This document shows, one piece after another, positions 13,783 through 24,683 of a DNA stretch of 38,983 bases; position 1 is the first letter of the stretch, and each line of letters begins with the position of its first letter. Position numbers and translations under genes: made by a program. Below the pieces are notes generated by a model. It did not search any database. It was given only the letters and a program-made list of their open reading frames with translations, and had not been told where the DNA came from. This DNA is from a virus, in the IMG/VR virus record IMGVR_UViG_3300044701_005040, positions 1 to 38,983 of that record, one strand, 5' to 3'.

Positions 13783-13885
13783 TAATATTGATGCAATTGT
13801 CCATAAAAATAAAAGGTAGCTAAATATAGTCTTTTAAATAAAGGGTAGCAATAATCAAAATTTTTATAAAATAAATTTTTAAATT

Positions 13886-14893
13886 ATGTCATTAAATTAT
13901 CCAAATCTTGCAATAGCAAACACAATACAATTTAATAGAGAGTTTTACGAAGCCGTTCAATACGATACTTCTCAATTAGAACAAATAGTATCTTCTGCAA
14001 ATAAAAAAACATCAAAAGATAAATTTGGTTTAGTTAATTATATTGGAACAACCGAAATTAATACAAAACAAGGCGAATATGAACAATCACGGCCCGATGC
14101 TTTAACTATTTGGCAAAGAGAATATAAATGGAGTTCATTTACAAAGCAATTGACTTATAGTAGAGATATTGTTTTACAATCTGGGCAAACATTTGGAACT
14201 GAAGCATTTTTTCAAACTCAAAATATGACTGAGCTTAAAAATGCAATTGCAAGAACAAAAGAAAAAGCTATTTTTGATGCTATTGCCGCCCCAACTACAG
14301 ATATTAAAGGCAATAATGTCAAAGCAACATTTGATATTTTAGGAACTGCATCTTCACGAAAAAAATATACAGTTTGGGCGGATGCTGCTGGAGTAGATGT
14401 TGGCACTGCTGAAACAGAAGCAGGGACAAAAACAGGTTTAACAGTAGAAAAAATTTTATTAGCAAAATCTTTAATGAGTTTAAATAATAAAAGTGCTAAT
14501 TTTGGCAAACCTTATCTTCTTATTACTGAAAATGAAAAAATTCAATTACTAAATGATGCAAAAGCAACAAATTTTGATTATACTAGTACAAGAACTTTAG
14601 ATGGAGGCAATATAGAAGAAATAGTCGGTGTTCAACTTATAACATTAGACCCTTTATTTTTTAAAGTAACTGGTTCGGTTGGCAATAAAGTAAGGGATTT
14701 ATATATGATTACCCCTGAAACTATGGCTATAGTAAAACCTGAAGAACCTATATTTAAAACAGCAGAAAATCCTGCCGCATCATTTCAACCGATAGTTCAC
14801 CTAGAATTTAGTTATGGAGCAACTAGAATAAGAGATGAGCAGTTTTTAAGAATTAGAAGCGCCGTTAATCCAAACGAATTGCCATACTCTTAA
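13886..14893 (+). CDS. major capsid protein
   Basis: 335 residues. The pattern fits the BPP-1-like major capsid family: N-terminal FNREFYEAVQYDTSQL, WQREYKWSSFTKQLTYSRDI (about 79-98), LKNAIARTKEKAIFDAI (about 115-131), LYMITPETMAIVKPEEP, and the final FSYGATRIRDEQFLRI (about 308-323). It should have the HK97 fold and form the icosahedral shell. It follows the scaffold-like gene and is probably highly expressed from its own promoter. Confidence 0.87.
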   Translation: MSLNYPNLAIANTIQFNREFYEAVQYDTSQLEQIVSSANKKTSKDKFGLVNYIGTTEINTKQGEYEQSRPDALTIWQREYKWSSFTKQLTYSRDIVLQSGQTFGTEAFFQTQNMTELKNAIARTKEKAIFDAIAAPTTDIKGNNVKATFDILGTASSRKKYTVWADAAGVDVGTAETEAGTKTGLTVEKILLAKSLMSLNNKSANFGKPYLLITENEKIQLLNDAKATNFDYTSTRTLDGGNIEEIVGVQLITLDPLFFKVTGSVGNKVRDLYMITPETMAIVKPEEPIFKTAENPAASFQPIVHLEFSYGATRIRDEQFLRIRSAVNPNELPYS

Positions 14894-14929
14894 AATTGCT
14901 ATATTTTCTAACAATAATTTTATATTTTT

Positions 14930-15436
14930 ATGCCTATCATACACTCAACAGAAACTTTAAATTTTCCATATTTTTTTAATAACAATAAAACAGCTCCTGC
15001 AAATAATAGTGGTGCAAAAGTTAGTGTTATTACTGCATTAGTAAATATTACTGCTACAGATTCCGCTAACTCTACTTGGAAAATAGCAAGAGTTCCTTCT
15101 GCAATTTCTATACATCAAATACATATTGATTGCACTGCAATTACTGGAGGAACGGATTTTAGTTTGGGACTTTATAGCGTTTCTAACGCCGTCAATGTAG
15201 AACCCGATCCAATTTCAGCAACATTATTTGCATCTAGTTTAAATTTTGCAACAGTTCAAAGAAACATAAATGGTTTAACTAATATTACAGTAGCAAATGT
15301 TGGTAAATATTTATGGGAATTAACTGGGGAATCTTTAATAGAAAATCCTAATAAATTATATGATATTGTGTTAAAAGCTAATACAATTGGCACTACTGCT
15401 GGTTCAGTTTCTTTTAAAATTGAATATAAAATTTAA
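14930..15436 (+). CDS. putative capsid decoration/structural protein
   Basis: 168 residues, low in charge, rich in Ser, Thr, Asn and Ala, with a beta-strand pattern throughout. No family recognised by name. Position directly after the capsid gene (37-base gap) and composition suggest a minor head or decoration protein. Its stop overlaps the ATG of the tail adaptor (TAATG). Confidence 0.6.
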   Translation: MPIIHSTETLNFPYFFNNNKTAPANNSGAKVSVITALVNITATDSANSTWKIARVPSAISIHQIHIDCTAITGGTDFSLGLYSVSNAVNVEPDPISATLFASSLNFATVQRNINGLTNITVANVGKYLWELTGESLIENPNKLYDIVLKANTIGTTAGSVSFKIEYKI

Positions 15437-16002
15437 TGACATCAAAAACCGAAATTTGCAATTTAGCATTATTAAAACTAGGTAAAAATAGAATACAAAA
15501 TATTGATACAGACGAAAGTCAGCAAGCTACCACACTTGCTTTAGTTTATGATATTGCTTTAAGAGAATTATTAGGTGAAACGGCTTGGGATTTTGCGGTG
15601 TTTCGACAAGTTCTAAATAAAACAACAGAAACGCCGCTTTATAAGTGGGCTTATAAATTTCAATTACCAACTTATCCAAAATTTATTCGTTTAATAGAAG
15701 TAAATAATAACCCAGAATACGAATTGGAAGGTGAATATATTTTAACAAATGAAAATGAATTAATGATTACTTATATTGGAGAAGTTAGCGATGCAAGTAA
15801 ATTTAGTGTAGATTTTATAAAAACATTTATATCATTATTAGCTTATAAAATTTGTTTTGATTTAACAAACTCAAATGATTTAGAGAATAAATTTTACAAA
15901 GAATACATAATAAATTTAAAAAATGCCATGAATAATATTATTGGTTATAAACAAAAAAAATATATAGAAAATAGTTATTGGATTAATGCTAGAACATTAT
16001 AA
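15436..16002 (+). CDS. tail adaptor (T7 gp11-like tail tubular protein A)
   Basis: 188 residues, near the usual 190-200. The family opening is clear: EICNLALLKLGKNRI, then ALVYDIALRELLGETAWDFA (about 36-55; core RELLGETAWDFA). FIRLIEV and a helical C-terminus follow. In T7-like virions twelve copies form the ring linking connector to nozzle. It lies just ahead of the nozzle gene with a 2-base gap, the canonical order. Confidence 0.85.
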   Translation: MTSKTEICNLALLKLGKNRIQNIDTDESQQATTLALVYDIALRELLGETAWDFAVFRQVLNKTTETPLYKWAYKFQLPTYPKFIRLIEVNNNPEYELEGEYILTNENELMITYIGEVSDASKFSVDFIKTFISLLAYKICFDLTNSNDLENKFYKEYIINLKNAMNNIIGYKQKKYIENSYWINARTL

Positions 16003-16004
16003 AA

Positions 16005-18197
16005 ATGAAAACAAATGAAATACAAACCAAATTTAATGCAGGCGAATTATCTTCAAATATTGACGGATTAGTAGATTACGAGCCGTTTTTTTATGGCGGT
16101 TCTTTTATAGAAAATTTTGATATACACCCACAAGGTTATTTATACCGAAGAAAAGGCACAAGTTATGTAAATGAGGTTTTGTATAGTTCTGTAAAAACAA
16201 GAATTTTAAAATTTATTTTTAATGTAGATGATGTTATTATTATTGAATTAGGGGTTGGTTATTTTAGATTTTACAATAATCAAAGTTTAATTTTATTTAC
16301 ACTTGGAAACACTTTTGTAGAAACAGATTTAGATAATATAAGATATATACAAAAAGATGATGTTATGTATTTATTGCATCCGTTAAAAGGTGTTTTTAAA
16401 TTAGTTAGAATTTCTAATGAAAACTGGACTTTTAATTTATTAGATTTTTTTCGTGGGCCATTTCAAAAAGAAAATACAAATACTTCTTTAACTTGCGCAA
16501 TTAATACTCATGGCGGAGTTGGCACAACTGGTTTATTAACAACTAATTTTGCAATATTTAATGCAAATTATGTAAATTCATTATGGTTAATAAAAGATGG
16601 AACAAATTATGCTTATCTCAAAATAACTGGTTATAATAGCCCAACAAGTGTTAATTATATATCCCAAAGTATTATACAAAGCACAAGCGTAAATAAAAAC
16701 TTATCTACTTGGCGAGCTGGCGAATACGGCTTACATAGAAGCTTTCCAAGGGCATTTACTTTTCACGAACAAAGATTAGTTTTTGCTGGCTCAATTAATT
16801 CTCCTCAAAAAATATGGTTTAGTAAAAGTTTTGATTTTGAAAATTTCGATGAAGATGTTGGCGCTTTAAGTGTAGATGATGCTTTTGATAGAACGATAGC
16901 AAGTAATACAAATGATAGTATTTTATGGCTATTTAGCGATCAAGTTTTAATTATTGGATGTTCCAATTCTATATGGATTGCAAAACCATCTAATAATTCA
17001 AGCGGTCTTTCGAATGCAGATATTGGCTTACAAAAAAATATTGCTTTTGGTTGTGATGCAATAGAGCCAGTTTATTGCGATAATGCTGTTTTTTATTCAC
17101 AAAGAGGTAAAAATAAATTAAGAGTTATTGGTTTTAATGCTAATCAAAATAAATTTTCTTCTTCAAATGTCAATATTAGAAACGATCAAATAACATATAG
17201 CGGTATAAAAAGATTAGATTATCAACAAAACATTACTTCTATTATTTGGGCTTTAAAAGAAAATGGGGAAATAGCAAAATTAAATTTTGAAGCAAGCGAA
17301 GAAGTGCAATCTTGGTGTCGTTTTAAAACAAATGGGATTATTGAAGACATGGTAATAGTTCCATCAAAAAAAGAATACGATCAGATTTATTTAATTGTTA
17401 AAAGAACTATTAATAATAGCACAAAAAGATATATAGAGGTATTGCAACCAAATTTTGAATATGACAATATTAATTATTTGTATAGCGATTGTTGTTTAAC
17501 TTATGATGGAAGAATAAATGCAATATTAACATTAACAGATACTACGGCTTTTTCGTCAGTTGCGGTTTTTAATGCTAATAGCGTTGGTAAAGAAATACAT
17601 AATTTAGAAATTAACGGAAGAGCAAAAATTATAACATATAATAGTCCAACTAGTGTTGGCATTGAAATATTAAGAGATTTTGATAAAACAATATTGCCTG
17701 TTTATTCTTGGGGAATTGCAATTGATAAAATAACTGGTTTAAATCATTTAATTAACACTTCCGTTGTTGTTAATGGAGATGGAGCAACAGATCCGGGAGA
17801 AAAAATAGTAAATAATTTAGGAGAGGTTTTTTTACAAAATTATGCAGTTATTATACATTGCGGCTTAAATTATCAATCTATTTTTACATCAATGCCAATT
17901 GAAAGCAGAAGATTATTCCAACAATTTGGATCTCAACAAAATAAATTATTGCGAATAAATGAAATTGCTGTAAAATTTTTTCAATCAAGAGGCGGTAAAA
18001 TTATTTGCGATAATAATGTTGCAAATGTTATAGCTAGAACTTTTAATGATGAAATTAATAAAGTGCCTAAATTTACAAATGGAATACAAAAAATTTCCAT
18101 AGCTGGAGAATGGGGGTATGATAGAAAATTTTCTATTGTGCAAGACGAACCTCAGGCTTTAAATATTAAAAATATTAATTACGAATTAAATATATAA
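16005..18197 (+). CDS. tail nozzle protein (T7 gp12-like tail tubular protein B)
   Basis: 730 residues. The N-terminus has the typical KFNAGELSSNIDGLVDYEPF followed by HPQGYLYRRKGTSYV (compare FxxGELxPxLxGRxDxxxY and PxGxxxRRPGTxFV). Later landmarks are GEYGLHRSFPRAFTFHEQRLVFAG (about 238-261; core HEQRLVFAG) and SKSFDFENF. The hexameric nozzle forms the distal tail tube and the fibre attachment site. The short sequence NSPTS occurs twice in similar NxxxVG/LxI-YNSPTSV contexts (about 207 and 546), hinting at an internal domain repeat. Confidence 0.87.
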   Translation: MKTNEIQTKFNAGELSSNIDGLVDYEPFFYGGSFIENFDIHPQGYLYRRKGTSYVNEVLYSSVKTRILKFIFNVDDVIIIELGVGYFRFYNNQSLILFTLGNTFVETDLDNIRYIQKDDVMYLLHPLKGVFKLVRISNENWTFNLLDFFRGPFQKENTNTSLTCAINTHGGVGTTGLLTTNFAIFNANYVNSLWLIKDGTNYAYLKITGYNSPTSVNYISQSIIQSTSVNKNLSTWRAGEYGLHRSFPRAFTFHEQRLVFAGSINSPQKIWFSKSFDFENFDEDVGALSVDDAFDRTIASNTNDSILWLFSDQVLIIGCSNSIWIAKPSNNSSGLSNADIGLQKNIAFGCDAIEPVYCDNAVFYSQRGKNKLRVIGFNANQNKFSSSNVNIRNDQITYSGIKRLDYQQNITSIIWALKENGEIAKLNFEASEEVQSWCRFKTNGIIEDMVIVPSKKEYDQIYLIVKRTINNSTKRYIEVLQPNFEYDNINYLYSDCCLTYDGRINAILTLTDTTAFSSVAVFNANSVGKEIHNLEINGRAKIITYNSPTSVGIEILRDFDKTILPVYSWGIAIDKITGLNHLINTSVVVNGDGATDPGEKIVNNLGEVFLQNYAVIIHCGLNYQSIFTSMPIESRRLFQQFGSQQNKLLRINEIAVKFFQSRGGKIICDNNVANVIARTFNDEINKVPKFTNGIQKISIAGEWGYDRKFSIVQDEPQALNIKNINYELNI

Positions 18198-18198
18198 T

Positions 18199-18669
18199 AT
18201 GGTATCACCATTAGTTTTATTTGCCATAGGAACTGGAGTAAATTTAACTGGTTCTTTGCATGAGGCAAATATGCAAAAAAAAGCCGATAAAAGACAAATA
18301 GCTCAACTTACAGAGCAAGCAAGATTAATTGAAGCACAAGGTGAATTTGAAGCTTTGGAAACTGGCAAACAATTTGAAAAATTATTAGGAGAGCAAAAAT
18401 TGAATATTGCAACTAGTGGTGCAGAGCAAGAGGGCTCTGTTATAAATATTCTTGACAAAACATTGCAAGACAAAACTTTAAATATGAAAATGATTAGAGA
18501 TAATGCGAAACAGCAAGCAGATTATTTAAAAAATCAAGCATTTTTATTAAGAAAACAAAGAAAGAAAAGAACAAGAAATGCTTTAATAAGTTCGGCTTTT
18601 AATACAGTTTCTTCTGGCATTAATTTAGCAATGCAACAGGGAATGCAACAGGGAATGCAAAATCAATAG
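18199..18669 (+). CDS. internal virion protein (T7 gp14-like)
   Basis: 156 residues: an N-terminal hydrophobic segment (about 3-18), then a long helical region of the form ADKRQIAQLTEQARLIEAQ, SGAEQEGSVINILD and DNAKQQADYLKNQA, with a basic patch and a Met/Gln-rich tail with MQQG repeated. This is the layout of gp14-type ejection proteins, which enter the outer membrane at infection to start the DNA channel. First of three ejection genes. Confidence 0.78.
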   Translation: MVSPLVLFAIGTGVNLTGSLHEANMQKKADKRQIAQLTEQARLIEAQGEFEALETGKQFEKLLGEQKLNIATSGAEQEGSVINILDKTLQDKTLNMKMIRDNAKQQADYLKNQAFLLRKQRKKRTRNALISSAFNTVSSGINLAMQQGMQQGMQNQ

Positions 18670-18678
18670 TAAAAATTT

Positions 18679-20436
18679 ATGGTAAAAATACCCGAGTCTT
18701 ATGGAACAAAAATAAATTTAGGAACACAACCTACTACGGCAGTTTTGCCAACTCCTGATACAAATCAAGATATTGTTGCGAGTGTTAAAAAATTAGGCGA
18801 TTCTATTATTAATTTTAGTATGGGACAAGCTTTATTAGACAAAAAGGAACTTGCAAAAAAACAATTAGAACACGAACAATTTTTAAAACAAGATAGAAAA
18901 GAATATGAAGATGCAATGTTTTTTGATGCGCAAGCTCAATTACAATCAGTGCAAAATGACGAAAAAATTAAATTTTCACAAATTCCAGCTATAAATGGAA
19001 AAGAAATTGATAATGCAAAAAATAATGCTTTTGCAAATTATGATAAAATAGCCAAATCTTTTGCAAATCAATTTGCAGATGATCCAAAATTATTTGCAAG
19101 AATAAACCAAGAAATTGAAAGCGAAAGAATTCAGTTTAAATATGCCATGGACAATGCCGTTGTATCAAAAAGTAAGGATTATAAAACTAATGTGTTTTAC
19201 CAATCAATAGATAATTATCAAAGACAATTAGAAAAAGGTGCAAATTTTAATAAAATTAATAATCAAATACAAACATTGTATGCATGGGGCTTGCAATCAA
19301 ACATTATTAATCAACAAGATATTAACAGGGAAAATCAAAGAATACAAGCAATTAACATAGAAAGACAAAAACGATTTTTAGAAACACAAGAAATAAATAA
19401 AGTGTTAAGTGGTAGTGTCATTATAGATCCAAGCAATAGCGAGGATAAAAAAATTGCAGAAATAGCGTTTGATAAAGCTATAAAACAAAACTCTAAAAAT
19501 GGAATAGGAATTTTTGCAACTGGCAAAGATTTTATAAAAAAAACAAATTATATTCCTCAAAAATATCAAAGTTTTTTATATTCTAATTTAGTTGCTGGAA
19601 GCGATGAAAATAAAATTCAAGCAGCGCAATTTATAGCTACTTTACCTCCTAAATTACAAACTCAATTTAGTAATGAAAATTTACATTATGCAATAAATTT
19701 AACCAAAAATGTTTCACTAGGAATAGATTTTAAAAAAGCTATTGAATATACAGATGCGCAACAAAATAAAAACAAAACATTAGATTATCAATTAAGATTA
19801 AATACTGGCAAAAATTACATTAAAAGACAATCAAATAATACAGAAGATAACAATGTTTTTAGTTATAAAAATATTGCAGAAAGTTTAAATTTTAATCCGT
19901 CATTTTTTGCAACAGAATATCAACCAGCAACATTAAAATATAAAATAACCGAAAATTTTAAAGATATTTTTTTAAGAGAGTTAGCTAATAATCCAGAAGC
20001 GACTCCTGAAAGTGCTTTGGAAGTTTCAAAAAATATTATTGCAAATAAATATTCGCCAACAAATGTAGGTAGACCAAGAATAATGGAGTATTCTCCTGAA
20101 AGTTATTATAAAAATTTTAATAATGGAAATACAGATTGGATCGCAATGCAATTTGAAAAACTTTTAAACCAAAATAATCCAAAAATTAAAAATAGAAAAA
20201 TTAATGATGAATACACATTAATTCCAATTGACTCTACTACAAAAACTAATAAACCAGCTTATTATATTATATATACTGGAGATGAAGAAAAAGTTGCAAA
20301 TTTTGTTACAAAAAAAAATAGTAATCAAAAGTTAATTTTCGTTCCTGACTTAACAAAAACAGATTTTTATGCTAACGATAAAAAGTTAAATAAAACATTG
20401 TTATTAGAAAAATACAAAGAAGATTATGACATTTAA
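18679..20436 (+). CDS. internal virion protein (T7 gp15-like)
   Basis: 585 residues, helical and charged, with a Pro/Thr-rich N-terminus (PTTAVLPTPDT) and an early coiled coil (about 55-75). Length, order and style match gp15-type core proteins, which form the periplasmic part of the ejection conduit. Sequence identity to known members cannot be judged by eye. It overlaps the next gene by 11 bases. Confidence 0.7.
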   Translation: MVKIPESYGTKINLGTQPTTAVLPTPDTNQDIVASVKKLGDSIINFSMGQALLDKKELAKKQLEHEQFLKQDRKEYEDAMFFDAQAQLQSVQNDEKIKFSQIPAINGKEIDNAKNNAFANYDKIAKSFANQFADDPKLFARINQEIESERIQFKYAMDNAVVSKSKDYKTNVFYQSIDNYQRQLEKGANFNKINNQIQTLYAWGLQSNIINQQDINRENQRIQAINIERQKRFLETQEINKVLSGSVIIDPSNSEDKKIAEIAFDKAIKQNSKNGIGIFATGKDFIKKTNYIPQKYQSFLYSNLVAGSDENKIQAAQFIATLPPKLQTQFSNENLHYAINLTKNVSLGIDFKKAIEYTDAQQNKNKTLDYQLRLNTGKNYIKRQSNNTEDNNVFSYKNIAESLNFNPSFFATEYQPATLKYKITENFKDIFLRELANNPEATPESALEVSKNIIANKYSPTNVGRPRIMEYSPESYYKNFNNGNTDWIAMQFEKLLNQNNPKIKNRKINDEYTLIPIDSTTKTNKPAYYIIYTGDEEKVANFVTKKNSNQKLIFVPDLTKTDFYANDKKLNKTLLLEKYKEDYDI

Positions 20437-23400
20437 TAAACAAGAGCTTTTATCTCCATTGCAAACTAGTAAAGATATTTTTTTACAAAAAGAAAAAGAG
20501 CAAGAAGAATTAGATGCAATATATAGTGCTGCTAAAATGCAAGATGAAGAATTTAAGAAAGATGAAGAACAACAAATATTGCAAAACCAACAAAAACCTA
20601 GTTTTTTAAATAAATTTACAAATGTTGCTGAAAAACAATTAGAAGTTTTTAGCGCTTGGCAAGAAAGAGAAAATGGTTTAATAGGTATAATTAATAAAGC
20701 GGTAGAAAATTATGTATTTCCTGATGACCCTGATAAAGAAGAGCCTGATTTTAATATTGATAATTTTATTAATGAAAGAATCAAAAATACAGAATACGAA
20801 CCTTATGCAAACACATTTTACAATATAAAAAATAGATTAAGTGCGCAAAATAGATTATTAAAAATAGACGAGGAATTAAATAATAAAAGAATACTAGAAG
20901 AAGCTTCTTTGTGGTACACTGTTCCTAGTGCTTTTTTAGGGACAATTACAAATCCAATTTATGCGGCAAATGTAAATTTTGCTGGCGCAGGTTTAGGAAG
21001 TGCTCTTTCAAGAGTAGGTATTGCTTCAGGTCTTGCTGGAATTAGCGAAATTGGTAACGAAGCTTTATTGCAACAAACACAATTAACTAGAAGTCGTAAA
21101 GAAAGTGAATTTAATGTTTTATTTTCAATGGGAATTGGTGGAATTTTTCAAGGAATAGTTGAAGGTTTTAAAGGTATTAAAAGTTCAAAAAAAGCCCAAG
21201 AAGTTTATAATCATGTAAAAGAACAATTTAAAAATGTTCATGATGAATTATTTGATAATCAATTAAAAAAAAATAATGTTAAAATAGAAAATGATGTTGT
21301 TGCTCCTAAAAGTTTAAGCTCTGCCGCAGCTCCACAAATAACAAAAATAAATGAAGAAATTAATGAAATTTTTAATAATCCAAGCGAAGTATTTAGAAGT
21401 TTTCAAAATAAATATGCAGATATTATAAATAGTGGTGACGATCAATTAATAAGAGATAGTTTTGAAAAATTTAAAACAGAGATATCAGCTACTAAACCAA
21501 TTGTAGAAAATAAAACTTTACAAAAAATTTTAAGCCCTTTTTCAAAAACATTTAATAAAATAAGCATAGAAGGCAGAAGTAGAAATTTAATGGTGCCAGA
21601 AGCTCAAGAGTTTTACGAATTTTTATTCCCAACTGCTTCTATAAAAAATAAAGATTTACAAGGCGTAGCAAGAAACAATTCTATACAAGCTAAAAAAGAA
21701 ATTTTAAAAAGTGAAATTAATGTTGATGTTGAAAAACTTTATCAACAAAATTTAGATTATCAAAAAGCGAATTTTGGTAATGAAACAAAATTATCTACAA
21801 AAGAATTTATAGAAAAATTATCTCGCATTGCAAGAAACAATCAAAACTCCACTGATTTACAAACTTTTAGTCAAAACAAAATTAAAAATGATTTTTATAG
21901 ATTGCCAACAAATAAATTAACTACAAATGATAAAAGTTTTTTAGATACTTTGTCAAAAGATTATAGTGATTTTATAAATACAAAAAATATAAAAGAAGAA
22001 GATTTAAGTTTTACTAATTTTGAAGAATTTTTATTAAAAGAACAAGAGCAAATTCTGCAAGAAGCTAAAGAAACAAAAAAAAATCAAAATAATCAAAATA
22101 GAAAAAATTACAATGCCAAAAAACAAGATATAGAAAAAAATTCTGCAACAATAGAACAAAAATTACTAGAAAATAAACTAATAGATGATGAGTTTAAAGA
22201 GGCAAAAAAGAAAATAGAAGAAGAATACCAAAAAAAATTAAAAACAATACAAGATAAAATACAATATAAAAAATTTAATATTAGAAATATAAAAAAGAAA
22301 ATGTATTCTACCCCTGAAGAATATCAAGATTATTTACAAAATTTATCAGAAGAACAAATAGAATATATACAAAAAAATAATATTGATACTAATTTAAACC
22401 AATTAGAAGATTTAGAGCCAATTTTAATTGATTATGCAAATTTAAAAAATGCAAATATAAGCGAAAAACAAAAACCTTATTTTCAATCTGCTTTGCAAAT
22501 AACACAAAATATTTTTAATAAATGGGCCAAAATAAGTAAAGAAACTGGCTTATTAGAAAGTGAAGTTTTTAATTATTTTCCTACTTTTTGGAAGACAGCA
22601 GAAATAAAAAAAAATTCCATAGTTTTTAAAGAAAAATTAAAAGAGCAATACAATAAAGCATTTGCAAAATTTATAAAAGAAGATTTAATTGAGATAAAAA
22701 AATTAGAAAACGAAGTTTTTAAAAAAATAGGTGCAAAAGAAGATGTTAATAAAGTTTTATTTCAAAAGGCTGAAAAAGGAACAAAACAAGGTTCAATGAG
22801 AATATTATCAACCGATAGATTAGTTATTAATAGAAAAGAATTAGATAATGCTATAGCAAAATTTGAAGAAAATTATAATTTTAAATACGAAACAAACGAA
22901 AATATTAATATAAACACAATTATTAAAACAATTACTGAAAATCCAAACGAATTAATTGAAAATAATATAAAACAAAAAATTGATAATATATATGATGCCA
23001 TTGTTGGCAATTCAAGAAACGATTTATCCGATACAAAAGATTTTATTAAAATTACAAAAAGAGGTTCATTTAAAGAAAGAAGTTTAACTTGGGTGGATTA
23101 TGACGAAATGGAGGAATTTTTAGAAAACAATACTTTTAAAATAATTGAACAATACTCTAGAATAGCATCTGCCGATAATGCTGTATATAGCGAATTTGGA
23201 ACATTAGATGTTACTAATAGAACTAAAAATTTAAAATTAAATAAAGTTTTAAAAGCTTACGAACAAAAAGAAATACAATTAAAAGATGATTTAGAAAATC
23301 AATTAATAAAACAAAAATTAAACGATAAAGAAAAAGAAAAATTACAAACATTATATCAAAAACAAATTAATAAATTACAAGACGAAAGAAAGCAATTTGA

Positions 23401-24682
23401 AAATGATTTTACTTCTTATGTAGATTTTTTTAGAGGAATAACAAAAGATGATTACAATGATTTTTTGACAAAAAGCTCTCTTTTAATGAGAAATTATCAA
23501 TATTTAACTAAAATGGGTAGTGCTGTTGTTTCTCAATTAGGAGACACTGCAACTGTTGTTTTAAATTATGGTTTTAAATCTTTTTTAAAAAATTTTCCAA
23601 ATTTATTAGCAACCTTACCAAGCAAAAAATTTCAATTAGAAGGATTAAAATTAAATCAAGAAGAAATGAAATTGGCTGGTTTTTGTATGCAATTAACATT
23701 AAACAATATGATGGGTGGTGTTTCAAATACATTTACTAGAAATGGAGATGCTTTTTTTTCAAATAATCCTTTAAAAAATGTAATTGATGAAGGAGTTAAG
23801 TTTATGAATAAAGTTAACTTTATGTCAAAAGCAGATGATAGCATTAAAAATTGGACTGGGTTAATAATACAAGAACAAGCAATAAAAGCCATTAAAAATT
23901 TTGAAAATTTAAAAAATGGTTCACGAGATTTAATTAATTTAAACAAAAACGGCATAGGGAAAAATAATTATAAAATTATTAAAGAACAATTAGAAAAACA
24001 TTCTTATACAAAAAAAGGGTTTGGCACAAAGATCTATATTCCAAATACTCAATCTTGGGACAATAAAGAGGCGGTTAATTTATACAGAGCTTTTTTAAAT
24101 AATTCTGTTAATTCTGTCACTTTAAATCCTAAAACACAAGATATGCCAATTTGGGGAAATAAAGAATTTGGCAAATTAATATTGCAATTTAAAGGTTTTA
24201 CTTTATCATCTATTAATAAAATTTTAATTCCTGCTTTACAAAAAAAAGATACGGATGTTTTGGCATTTTTAATAACAAGTTTTGCTATGGCTAATACAAT
24301 TATGTATGCAAAAAATACTTTAAAAGGGAAAAAAAACCCAGAAAAAACAAATCAAATAGTAAAAGAAACATTAAAACAAACTTCTTTTACTCCGTTATTT
24401 TTTGATATTAACCAAGTTACTTCAAGTTTAGGAATTGATTTATATGATACAGAAGACGAAAGAAAAAAAAGAGTAGATCCTAAAAATTTTTTAATATCAC
24501 TTGGCGGGCCATCCGTGTCTTCTTTAGCAGATTTTGGAACGGCTGTATCTTCTACGGCAAAAGACGGATCGTTAACTCCTTACGAACAACAAGCAATAAA
24601 AAAATTAATTCCTTATCAAAATCTATTTTATGTGGATAGATTGTTTAATACTATGATTACAAAAGAACAAAAAGATTACTAA
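20426..24682 (+). CDS. large internal virion/ejection protein (T7 gp16-like)
   Basis: 1418 residues, the largest gene. A hydrophobic, Gly/Ala-rich segment at about 165-215 (FAGAGLGSALSRVGIASGLA) could insert in the membrane. A long Lys/Glu/Gln coiled coil follows (about 535-640). The C-terminal third carries LTKMGSAVVSQLGDTATVVL and WGNKEFGKLILQFKGFTLSS, typical of large podovirus ejection proteins. Such proteins build the inner-membrane part of the DNA channel. T7 gp16 has an N-terminal lytic transglycosylase; I see no such catalytic motif here. Confidence 0.78.
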   Translation: MTFNKQELLSPLQTSKDIFLQKEKEQEELDAIYSAAKMQDEEFKKDEEQQILQNQQKPSFLNKFTNVAEKQLEVFSAWQERENGLIGIINKAVENYVFPDDPDKEEPDFNIDNFINERIKNTEYEPYANTFYNIKNRLSAQNRLLKIDEELNNKRILEEASLWYTVPSAFLGTITNPIYAANVNFAGAGLGSALSRVGIASGLAGISEIGNEALLQQTQLTRSRKESEFNVLFSMGIGGIFQGIVEGFKGIKSSKKAQEVYNHVKEQFKNVHDELFDNQLKKNNVKIENDVVAPKSLSSAAAPQITKINEEINEIFNNPSEVFRSFQNKYADIINSGDDQLIRDSFEKFKTEISATKPIVENKTLQKILSPFSKTFNKISIEGRSRNLMVPEAQEFYEFLFPTASIKNKDLQGVARNNSIQAKKEILKSEINVDVEKLYQQNLDYQKANFGNETKLSTKEFIEKLSRIARNNQNSTDLQTFSQNKIKNDFYRLPTNKLTTNDKSFLDTLSKDYSDFINTKNIKEEDLSFTNFEEFLLKEQEQILQEAKETKKNQNNQNRKNYNAKKQDIEKNSATIEQKLLENKLIDDEFKEAKKKIEEEYQKKLKTIQDKIQYKKFNIRNIKKKMYSTPEEYQDYLQNLSEEQIEYIQKNNIDTNLNQLEDLEPILIDYANLKNANISEKQKPYFQSALQITQNIFNKWAKISKETGLLESEVFNYFPTFWKTAEIKKNSIVFKEKLKEQYNKAFAKFIKEDLIEIKKLENEVFKKIGAKEDVNKVLFQKAEKGTKQGSMRILSTDRLVINRKELDNAIAKFEENYNFKYETNENININTIIKTITENPNELIENNIKQKIDNIYDAIVGNSRNDLSDTKDFIKITKRGSFKERSLTWVDYDEMEEFLENNTFKIIEQYSRIASADNAVYSEFGTLDVTNRTKNLKLNKVLKAYEQKEIQLKDDLENQLIKQKLNDKEKEKLQTLYQKQINKLQDERKQFENDFTSYVDFFRGITKDDYNDFLTKSSLLMRNYQYLTKMGSAVVSQLGDTATVVLNYGFKSFLKNFPNLLATLPSKKFQLEGLKLNQEEMKLAGFCMQLTLNNMMGGVSNTFTRNGDAFFSNNPLKNVIDEGVKFMNKVNFMSKADDSIKNWTGLIIQEQAIKAIKNFENLKNGSRDLINLNKNGIGKNNYKIIKEQLEKHSYTKKGFGTKIYIPNTQSWDNKEAVNLYRAFLNNSVNSVTLNPKTQDMPIWGNKEFGKLILQFKGFTLSSINKILIPALQKKDTDVLAFLITSFAMANTIMYAKNTLKGKKNPEKTNQIVKETLKQTSFTPLFFDINQVTSSLGIDLYDTEDERKKRVDPKNFLISLGGPSVSSLADFGTAVSSTAKDGSLTPYEQQAIKKLIPYQNLFYVDRLFNTMITKEQKDY

Positions 24683-24683
24683 T

